In this document: in pieces, positions 1 to 4,677 of the stretch
How positions within the stretch are numbered: the first letter of the stretch is position 1
How the letters are laid out: every line of letters begins with the position of its first letter
From: Chthoniobacterales bacterium
Lineage (GTDB): Bacteria > Verrucomicrobiota > Verrucomicrobiia > Chthoniobacterales > UBA10450
Direction: 5' to 3'
Length of the DNA stretch: 6,662 nt
Assembly (NCBI GenBank): GCA_013812515.1
Contig: JACCTI010000476.1
Location: 1 to 6,662, forward strand
Translations under genes and position numbers: made by a program
The notes under the pieces: generated by a model
Database searches by the model: none
Told to the model about the DNA's origin: nothing
The model's input: the letters and a program-made list of their open reading frames with translations, nothing else

Positions 1-170
1 ACGCTCGGGCGCGTCGCGCGCGGCACCCGGAACTACTTGTTGAGCGCGCCGTCCGGGGCATGATCCCGCACAACAAGCTCGGGCGCGCTGTTTATCGGAA
101 GTTGAAAGTTTATAAAGGCGACCTCCACCCGCATGCCGCGCAGCAACCCGCCGCCGTCACGCTTTCCTGA
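1..170 (+). CDS. rplM: Large ribosomal subunit protein uL13 (L13), C-terminal part
   Basis: This is the last part of ribosomal protein L13, a 50S subunit protein that binds 23S rRNA early in assembly. The gene begins left of the window; the first complete codon is at position 3 and the TGA stop is at 168-170, leaving about 55 residues. The recognisable L13 C-terminal signature is present: PELLVERAVRGMIPHNKLGR, then YRKLKVYKG and HPHAAQQP, which closely match the family (ERAVKGMLP, LGR, RKLKVYAG, H.HAAQQP). The S9 gene follows after 11 bases, the classic rplM-rpsI operon order, so the two are very probably co-transcribed. The tail after HAAQQP (AAVTLS) is short, as usual. Identification is secure from motif and neighbour together. 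Confidence 0.96.
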   Translation, partial: ARARRARHPELLVERAVRGMIPHNKLGRAVYRKLKVYKGDLHPHAAQQPAAVTLS

Positions 171-181
171 GACCTCTCATC

Positions 182-577
182 ATGGCAACTACCGAGGAAT
201 TCATCGCCACTGGCCGTCGCAAAACTTCGGTCGCGCGCATTCGCATGACGGTCGGTAAGGGCAAGATCGATGTCAACGGTAAGTCCTTCGAGGAATACTT
301 CCCCACGATCCCTTTGCAGAACACGGTCCTTCAGCCACTCCAGACCGTGAAGCTCACGAATTCCTACGATCTGTCGATCAATGCCACTGGCGGTGGCGCG
401 ACCGGTCAGGCGGGCGCCGCACGGCTCGCGATTGCTCGCGCTCTTCTGCAAGTGGACGCAAATCTTCGCGCCACGTTAAAGGCGGAGGGCCTGCTGCGAC
501 GCGATCCGCGAATGAAAGAGCGAAAGAAATCCGGGCAGCCGGGCGCGCGCAAACGCTTCCAGTTTTCGAAGCGGTAA
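182..577 (+). CDS. rpsI: Small ribosomal subunit protein uS9 (S9)
   Basis: Complete 131-residue ribosomal protein S9, a 30S head protein whose C-terminal tail reaches the P-site tRNA. The sequence shows the N-terminal GRRKTSVARIRM motif (residues 11-22), the glycine-rich GGGATGQAGAARLAIARAL segment (70-88), the basic RRDPRMKERKK stretch (106-116) and the invariant C-terminal FQFSKR ending in S-K-R. Length is normal for bacterial S9. The ATG at 182 is fixed by the conserved N-terminus and by the L13 stop at 170. No Shine-Dalgarno motif precedes it: the leader between the two genes is pyrimidine-rich (GACCTCTCATC), so initiation may use translational coupling or an SD-independent route. Second gene of the rplM-rpsI pair. 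Confidence 0.98.
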   Translation: MATTEEFIATGRRKTSVARIRMTVGKGKIDVNGKSFEEYFPTIPLQNTVLQPLQTVKLTNSYDLSINATGGGATGQAGAARLAIARALLQVDANLRATLKAEGLLRRDPRMKERKKSGQPGARKRFQFSKR

Positions 578-785
578 TTCGCTGTCTCCCGGCGAAGCTG
601 GAGCCGAGGCATCGACCCCGGCAACGCGAACGCAGCTGCTGGCGACAGCTCGGGGGGCGCGAACCGACAACTTCCGGTCGCGGAGCCTCAACGTCCGCTA
701 CAACTCGCGTGTCGAGTGGGAATCATTTCGGCAGATGCCGTCGCACGTCCAACGAATCAAGGACACCGTAGCGTGGCGCCAAACC
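578..785. other. Convergent gap between rpsI and the TPR gene; no recognised gene
   Basis: This 208-base stretch lies between the ends of two convergent genes. Several frames stay open by virtue of high GC; the frame continuing past the rpsI TAA has no stop until 923-925. None of the translations resembles a known protein. Short inverted repeats are visible: AGCTG/CAGCT around 633-650, CGGC/GCCG around 728-740, and ACTCG-cgtgt-CGAGT at 703-717. None is followed by a proper U-run, so no intrinsic terminator can be called with confidence, though transcription from both sides must end here or beyond. Confidence 0.4.
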
Positions 786-1496
786 TCACGGCATCGGAGA
801 CATCGATGCGGCGGGACTGGCTGCCGCCGAAATACTGGGCGCGGCATTCACGGCCGGGTCGTCGGATGGTGCCGCGACAGCCGGTGGTAGCTTCAACATG
901 CGCAAATGCCGCGTCGCTTCGGTAGCCGCGTAGTTGTCCCGATACTGCGTCAGCACCGTTTCACAGACGCGCCGCGCTCCCTCGATGTCGCCCTTCTGCT
1001 TCAGCAGAGGCACTTCGGCAAGCAATGCGAGTGGGGCGTTGAAGCTTCTCGGGTAATCCGCTGCCACTCGGCGATACATCTCCAAAGCTTCATCCGGTTT
1101 CCCCATCGCATCGACATTGGCAGCCATTGCCATCTTCGCGGTCGTCACGAGTTCGTGTTTCGGATTCTTGTCCGCGAAAGTCTTGAGAGTCGTGTTTGCT
1201 TCCGCCAGCTTTCCGTCTTTGCGCTGTGCTGCCGCGAGCAGGAGATAAGCGCTCGGCGCCGCATTCGAGCCGCCATACTGGTCGATTATTTTCTGGTAAT
1301 CCTCCTCGCTTTTCGCCTGAGACAGCATCAATGCGGCGGCTTCGTCGCGATGCGCGGTGTGGAAACGGTACGCACCGTAGGCCGCAAGCGCGAGGATCAT
1401 CACCAATAATGCAGCGACAATGGAATTCCGGTTCCGCGCCCAGAAGAGCTGGGTCTCGAGCATGGGATCGGGTCTGGCAGGGGAAACTGTCGCCAT
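786..1496 (-). CDS. Membrane-anchored tetratricopeptide repeat protein (YfgM/TPR_21-like)
   Basis: A 236-residue protein with a short cytoplasmic N-terminus, one hydrophobic segment at about residues 25-43 (SIVAALLVMILALAAYGAY), and then a helical repeat region. The architecture, one N-terminal membrane anchor followed by degenerate TPRs, is that of YfgM-like proteins, which act at the Sec translocon or envelope in other bacteria. TPR-like units can be read at about 82-112 (AYLLLAAAQRKDGKLAEA), 117-150 (GKPDEALEMYRRVAADYP) and 155-189 (KGDIEGARRVCETVLTQYRD), with the usual small/large residue spacing. The C-terminal 30 residues are a disordered Ala/Pro/Ser tail (about 204-236). The ATG at 1496 has no clear Shine-Dalgarno motif; a second ATG at residue 12 is possible. 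The exact role is unknown: it most likely scaffolds protein interactions at the membrane. Confidence 0.85.
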   Translation of the reverse strand: MATVSPARPDPMLETQLFWARNRNSIVAALLVMILALAAYGAYRFHTAHRDEAAALMLSQAKSEEDYQKIIDQYGGSNAAPSAYLLLAAAQRKDGKLAEANTTLKTFADKNPKHELVTTAKMAMAANVDAMGKPDEALEMYRRVAADYPRSFNAPLALLAEVPLLKQKGDIEGARRVCETVLTQYRDNYAATEATRHLRMLKLPPAVAAPSDDPAVNAAPSISAAASPAASMSPMP

Positions 1497-1500
1497 AAAT

Positions 1501-1511
1501 TGCGTGACGCA
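1501..1511. repeat. Short palindrome TGCGTGACGCA at the TPR gene start
   Basis: A perfect 5-base inverted repeat around a central G, placed 5-15 bases before the minus-strand ATG at 1496, where the ribosome would load. It could be an operator half-site pair or a small RNA stem, but an 11-base palindrome in GC-rich DNA can arise by chance. Only one copy was noticed. Confidence 0.25.
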
Positions 1512-1531
1512 CCCTTGGACGCGCGAGGTGG

Positions 1532-1560
1532 TCTATGCCACGCGAAACTTCACGGCGCAA
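1532..1560 (-). promoter_or_regulatory. Candidate sigma70-type promoter for the TPR gene
   Basis: On the minus strand TTGCGC (1555-1560) and CATAGA (1532-1537) are separated by exactly 17 bases, and TGG directly precedes the second hexamer, giving an extended -10 arrangement. Each hexamer matches consensus at only three of six positions. The site lies 35 bases upstream of the TPR start within the only intergenic space available, which supports it somewhat. Treat it as a weak prediction. Confidence 0.25.
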
Positions 1561-1574
1561 GAGGACATAGGGCC

Positions 1575-1589
1575 AGCCGCAGAACGGCT
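1575..1589 (+). promoter_or_regulatory. Small hairpin in the leader of the DUF3072 gene
   Basis: AGCCG-cagaa-CGGCT can form a 5-bp GC-rich stem with a 5-base loop, ending 14 bases before the ATG at 1604. It sits where a translation-modulating leader stem might be, and also looks the same from the other strand. No U-run follows, so it is not a terminator. The function, if any, is unknown. Confidence 0.2.
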
Positions 1590-1603
1590 CACGATCTTTC
1601 AGT

Positions 1604-1822
1604 ATGGCAGACGAAAACATCCCCTCGCCCATGCAGGATCCGGTGAAAGCTCCCGAGGATTGGAGCACGGGAGATGAGCCGATGACCGGTCCGCAGCGCT
1701 CTTATCTCCAGACGCTTTGCCGCGAAGGAAAGGAGGAATTCAACGAGAACTGGACCAAGGCGGAAGCGTCGAAAAAGATCGACGAACTTCAGAACAAAAC
1801 GGGACGCGGCAAGAGTAGCTAG
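1604..1822 (+). CDS. Small DUF3072-family protein
   Basis: A 72-residue soluble protein. The core from about residue 17 to 63 reads PEDWSTGDEPMTGPQRSYL, followed by QTLCREGKEEF and TKAEASKKIDELQ, which matches my recollection of the DUF3072 family: a 'D-P-M-T-x-x-Q-x-x-Y-L-x-x-L' half followed by a 'L/W-T-K-A-E-A-S-x-x-I-D-x-L' half. The second half is the SAP/DUF3072-like helical pattern found in many short proteins, but no biochemical role is known to me. It ends in a short basic GRGKSS tail. The start could also be the ATG at residue 10 (1631), since the conserved part lies after it; no Shine-Dalgarno motif helps choose. The TAG stop at 1820-1822 overlaps the stop of the convergent isochorismatase gene. 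Confidence 0.8.
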   Translation: MADENIPSPMQDPVKAPEDWSTGDEPMTGPQRSYLQTLCREGKEEFNENWTKAEASKKIDELQNKTGRGKSS

Positions 1823-2448
1823 CTTTTAACCGCCGCGCGCTTTTTCTTCTTCTTCGCCCCCGCACGCAGCTGGATTTCATTTGAAGGTCGCGTGTCGGCT
1901 TTTAAGAACTTCCGCATTAACGCGAGCGCTTCCTCGTTTTCACGCGGCGTGTTCGAGACGCAGCAATCCTTCGGGACCAGCAGATCGTAGTCGCGCATGT
2001 AGGCGTCGTTGGCGGTGAACAGGACGCAGAAGTTCCCCGCGATTCCGGTTAGAATGAGCGTCTTCGAATCGAGATAGCGCAGGAGCGTCTCGAGCGTAGT
2101 GGAAAAGAAGCCGGAATGCTTCGGCTTCAGGACGAAATAGTCATCCTGGGCCGGTTTCAAGAGCCGCACCAGATTGCGTCCTGGGATTTTTGCGCCACTG
2201 CAATGCTCCACCGTCCTCCGCCAATCCGATTGCCATCTTCCGAAGTTGTCGTTCACATAGACCACCGGCACGCCAGCCTTGCGCGCGCGTCGCTTTAAGC
2301 GCCGGATGTTCCTCGCCATTGCGAGCGCGCTGTCGAGCATCTGATCGGCCTCGGGAAACGCGAGGTCATTGATGACGTCGATCAACAACAGCGCCGTGTC
2401 ACATTTGTCCGGGGCGCTGCCGTGCAGGTCTTCATTTTTTTCGGGCAT
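1819..2448 (-). CDS. Isochorismatase-family cysteine hydrolase
   Basis: A cytoplasmic alpha/beta cysteine hydrolase of the isochorismatase-like superfamily, which includes nicotinamidases, N-carbamoyl amide hydrolases and isochorismatases. All three expected catalytic residues are visible, numbered from a possible GTG start at 2493: Asp39 in ALLLIDVIND, Lys123 in the KPKHSGF motif (family pattern K..YSAF), and the nucleophile Cys156 in GIAGNFCVLFTANDAY, with the preceding Gly-Ile-Ala carrying the usual cis-peptide position. I prefer the ATG at 2448 (209 residues), because the conserved fold begins only about 16 residues later and this avoids overlap with the ORF upstream; the GTG at 2493 gives 224 residues. 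The substrate cannot be told: nicotinamidase-type metal-binding histidines are not evident. The C-terminus is unusual, a run of five lysines followed by RAAVKS. Convergent with the DUF3072 gene; the stops overlap. Confidence 0.92.
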   Translation of the reverse strand: MPEKNEDLHGSAPDKCDTALLLIDVINDLAFPEADQMLDSALAMARNIRRLKRRARKAGVPVVYVNDNFGRWQSDWRRTVEHCSGAKIPGRNLVRLLKPAQDDYFVLKPKHSGFFSTTLETLLRYLDSKTLILTGIAGNFCVLFTANDAYMRDYDLLVPKDCCVSNTPRENEEALALMRKFLKADTRPSNEIQLRAGAKKKKKRAAVKS

Positions 2449-2462
2449 GCAGAGGGTCGCAG

Positions 2463-2657
2463 CTAGCTCAGGTTCCGCGACTGCTCTTGGCACGCGCCCG
2501 CCCCGGCTTTGGAAGATTTCGCGTCGCTCCCGCCGCCGCGGCTCACGTTTGTGCCGCTCGGTTTTGCGCCGGAGCTGCGCCGCTCGCCCTGGCGGCTGCC
2601 GGGATTGGCCTCGGATTTGTTCCGAGAGGCGTTCCGCTTCTTTGAGATTTTGCCCAT
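2463..2657 (-). CDS. Possible short basic, Ser/Lys/Gly-rich protein
   Basis: Doubtful ORF of 64 residues from the ATG at 2657, starting MGKISKKRNASRNKSEANPG and continuing rich in Ser, Arg, Lys and Gly; it would be disordered and strongly basic. The frame is open further upstream, with other ATGs at 2726 and 2813, but the latter would overlap the divergent DUF421 start. In favour: it ends 14 bases before the isochorismatase ATG at 2448, an operon-like spacing, and an A-rich leader precedes it. Against: no recognised family, no Shine-Dalgarno motif, and a plus-strand ORF (2509-2850) shares the same third codon positions, so GC bias at that position cannot tell which strand, if either, codes. 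No function is assigned. Confidence 0.35.
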   Translation of the reverse strand: MGKISKKRNASRNKSEANPGSRQGERRSSGAKPSGTNVSRGGGSDAKSSKAGAGACQEQSRNLS

Positions 2658-2685
2658 CCCGTTCGTTTTTCTGCTGCTGGACGTT

Positions 2686-2714
2686 AAGCTATTTTTTTCG
2701 TCGCTCGCTTTGAA
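2686..2714 (-). promoter_or_regulatory. AT-rich patch with weak promoter-like hexamers
   Basis: Within otherwise GC-rich DNA, 2682-2720 is notably AT-rich and holds a run of seven A on the minus strand. TTCAAA (2709-2714) and TAGCTT (2686-2691) are 17 bases apart, matching the sigma70 consensus at four and three positions. It would drive the short basic ORF and the isochorismatase gene. It lies in the divergent gap before the DUF421 gene, for which I see no convincing promoter. Confidence 0.25.
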
Positions 2715-2807
2715 TTCCAAACGCATCGCCGCACGCGCGCGGCCTTGTCTCGCATCGGTTGAGCCGACGATACGCGCGTCTTTTCCCGCGGACACGATCT
2801 TCCTAGG

Positions 2808-3323
2808 ATGCACGAATTATCGGCACTCATCGATCCCGTCTTCGGCCTGAGCGCGGAGCCCAGGAATCTGACCGCCGTGCAGCTGTCCTTGCGGGGACTT
2901 GTTATTCTGTTCACCGCCCTGGTGCTAGTTCGTCTCGGAGCGAAGCGTGCGCTCGCACGCAAAACACCGTTCGACATGGTCTTGATCGTAATCGTCGGGT
3001 CGTTGCTCTCGCGCTCCATTAACGGCAACGGTCCACTTTTCGGCACCATCGCCTGCGCGTTCGTGCTCGTGCTGGTGCATCGACTCCTCGCGGTCTTTGC
3101 CTACGCCTGGCATCCGCTTGGCGTCGCGATGAAAGGAGAGCCGCGCGTAGTGATCGAAGACGGCCGCTATCTTCCGAAGGCGCTGCGGCGAAACCACATT
3201 ACCACGAACGATGTGGAAGAAGACCTGAGGCTGAAGGGGAAAACCGACGACATCGCAAAGGTCCGGATCGCACGCGTCGAACGCAGCGGAGACATCAGCT
3301 TCCTTTACAAATCGGATAAGTAA
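2808..3323 (+). CDS. DUF421 (YetF/YcaP-type) membrane protein
   Basis: A 171-residue inner-membrane protein of the DUF421 family, typified by Bacillus YetF and E. coli YcaP; the biochemical role is unclear, although YetF-type proteins have been linked to membrane or spore-coat functions. Three hydrophobic segments are seen at about 22-43, 57-71 and 76-99. Family marks include the RLGAKR stretch after the first segment (42-47), FDMVLIVIVGSLLSRSI (55-71) matching the usual 'FD.V..I.LGS..', and a cytoplasmic C-terminal domain starting KGEPRVVIEDGRYLPKALRR (109-128), then ITTNDVEEDLRLKG and the final VERSGDISFL. That C-terminal half is the YetF-like small domain in its short form. The ATG at 2808 follows an AvrII-type CCTAGG with no usable Shine-Dalgarno spacing. 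It is transcribed away from the isochorismatase side. Confidence 0.88.
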   Translation: MHELSALIDPVFGLSAEPRNLTAVQLSLRGLVILFTALVLVRLGAKRALARKTPFDMVLIVIVGSLLSRSINGNGPLFGTIACAFVLVLVHRLLAVFAYAWHPLGVAMKGEPRVVIEDGRYLPKALRRNHITTNDVEEDLRLKGKTDDIAKVRIARVERSGDISFLYKSDK

Positions 3324-3325
3324 GA

Positions 3326-3358
3326 GCCGGGTGATTCCACGCCGCGCCGGGTGCATTC
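3326..3358 (+). repeat. Two direct copies of GCCGGGTG(c)ATTC spaced 20 bases apart
   Basis: GCCGGGTGATTC at 3326-3337 recurs as GCCGGGTGCATTC at 3346-3358, a start-to-start distance of 20 bases, about two helical turns. The pair lies just after the DUF421 stop and about 70 bases before the aminotransferase start. Such phasing suits a regulator binding on one face of the DNA, but it may equally be a small duplication. Only two copies are seen. Confidence 0.35.
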
Positions 3359-3425
3359 TAATCTACCGCGAGCGTTCGGCGCCCTCGGCTTGCGCTCATC
3401 GCAGGCTGCTTGACCTTCTGCCCTC

Positions 3426-4499
3426 ATGTCCTCGCACGACAAGTTATTCATTCCCGGTCCGGTCGAAGTCTCAGATAAAACATGGGCCGCATTCTCCCGG
3501 CCAATGATCGGCCATCGCAGCGACGCATTCCGCGAGCTCTATCGCTCGATCCAACCGCGCTTACAGGAGCTTTTTAGTACAGCTCAGCCGGTATTCCTGT
3601 CCACTTCTTCAGCGTGGGGAGTGATGGAAGGCGCCATCCGAAATCTCGTTGGCAAGCGTGTGCTCAACTGCATGTGCGGCGCCTTCTCCGACAAGTGGCT
3701 GGACGTGAGCCGGCGTTGCGGAAAACAGGCGGAGCCGCTCCGCGTCGACTGGGGAAAGCACATCGATCCCGCGATGCTGGATGAGAAGCTCGCGACCGGC
3801 GAGTTCGATGCTGTCACGCTCATTCACAACGAGACCTCGACAGGCGTGATGAACCCGCTGGCCGAACTCTGCGCGGTCGCGCAGAATTATCAGGAGGTGG
3901 TGCTGATCGTCGATACGGTCTCATCGTTCTCCGCGGTCCCGATCGCGATGGACGATCTCGGCATCGACGTGCTCCTGACCGGCAGCCAGAAGGCGCTCGC
4001 GCTTCCGCCGGGCTTCGCGCTTTTCAGCGTTTCGGAGAAGGCATTCGCACGCGCGAAGCAAATTCCCGATCGGGGATACTACTTCGACTTTCTCGAGTTC
4101 AAGAAGAACCAAGAAAGCGACATGACGCCGACGACTCCCAGCATCGCGCACATTCATGCGTTGCAATCAAAGCTCGACGAGATTTTTGCTGAAGGATTGC
4201 CCGCCCGACATGCGCGCCACAGGCGAACAAACGCAGTTGTGCACGACTGGGTGCGGTCGCGCGGCTTCGAGTTCTTCGCCGAGGAGCCTTACCGTTCGGT
4301 CACGCTCACCTGTGTCGGGAACAATCGTGGGATCGACATCGCAGCGCTCGTGAAGCGTCTTCGAGCCAAACATCACCTCGTGATTGATGGCGGCTACGGA
4401 AAGATCAAGGGCGAAACGTTCCGCCTCTCGAACATGGGCGACGAGACCGAAGAAAGCGTCGCGCACCTGCTCGCCTGCCTTGACGATTGTCTCCAGTAA
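3426..4499 (+). CDS. Class V PLP-dependent aminotransferase (alanine/serine-glyoxylate type)
   Basis: A 357-residue cytoplasmic fold-type I PLP enzyme of the class V aminotransferase family, close to alanine-glyoxylate, serine-glyoxylate or serine-pyruvate aminotransferases; it would move an amino group from an amino acid to a 2-oxo acid such as glyoxylate or pyruvate. Visible marks: N-terminal FIPGPVEV (8-15) and GHRS (29-32), the phosphate-binding STSSAWG loop (59-65), Asp163 in IVDTVSS to pair with the pyridine nitrogen, Lys189 in TGSQKALALPPG as the Schiff-base lysine, TPTTPS (234-239), and Arg333 in FRLSNMG for the substrate carboxylate. Length is normal for the family. An in-frame TGA at 3411-3413 and the conserved N-terminus fix the ATG at 3426, which has only pyrimidines and no Shine-Dalgarno before it. 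The precise substrate pair cannot be read from sequence; a phosphonate or ureidoglycine role is also possible. Confidence 0.94.
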   Translation: MSSHDKLFIPGPVEVSDKTWAAFSRPMIGHRSDAFRELYRSIQPRLQELFSTAQPVFLSTSSAWGVMEGAIRNLVGKRVLNCMCGAFSDKWLDVSRRCGKQAEPLRVDWGKHIDPAMLDEKLATGEFDAVTLIHNETSTGVMNPLAELCAVAQNYQEVVLIVDTVSSFSAVPIAMDDLGIDVLLTGSQKALALPPGFALFSVSEKAFARAKQIPDRGYYFDFLEFKKNQESDMTPTTPSIAHIHALQSKLDEIFAEGLPARHARHRRTNAVVHDWVRSRGFEFFAEEPYRSVTLTCVGNNRGIDIAALVKRLRAKHHLVIDGGYGKIKGETFRLSNMGDETEESVAHLLACLDDCLQ

Positions 4500-4677
4500 A
4501 GCGTGCGCCTCGCATTTTGTTGAAGGTGGCCGCCGCGAGCTAGTGTCGGTTAAATCGTGTCCTTCCTTTAGTGCAGGTCGATCACATTCTATGCGCGGAA
4601 TTCCTCAGCTTGCGAACGTAGAACGCTGCTCGTTATTGACTTCCCCAGGCCATCATTCGTCTCGTGGATCAACGCCT
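4500..4677 (+). promoter_or_regulatory. Leader region of the M3 peptidase gene
   Basis: This 178-base gap must hold the end of the aminotransferase transcript and the peptidase promoter unless they are co-transcribed. TTGAAG (4520-4525) is followed by TAGTGT after 15 bases, and TTGACT occurs at 4636-4641 without a convincing -10. Neither makes a good promoter, and I see no hairpin with a U-run. Just before the ATG only a three-base GGA (4666-4668) resembles a Shine-Dalgarno element. Confidence 0.25.

Noticed and set aside
703..717. Hairpin ACTCG-cgtgt-CGAGT as an intrinsic terminator for rplM-rpsI
   Set aside because: The stem is only five base pairs and is followed by GGGAATCATTT rather than a U-run, so it is not convincing.
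716..925. Plus-strand ORF of 69 codons after rpsI
   Set aside because: It is the tail of the open frame after rpsI and two thirds of it lie antisense to the TPR gene; the translation has no motif.
1090..1668. Minus-strand ORF of 192 codons and plus-strand ORFs at 906-1409, 1196-1498 and 1420-1677
   Set aside because: All are alternative frames over the TPR gene and the DUF3072 leader, with arginine-rich, motif-free translations.
2509..2850. Plus-strand ORF of 113 codons in the gap before the DUF421 gene
   Set aside because: It overlaps the DUF421 start by 43 bases, has no recognisable motif, and competes with the minus-strand basic ORF. It shares third positions with that ORF, so codon bias does not support it.
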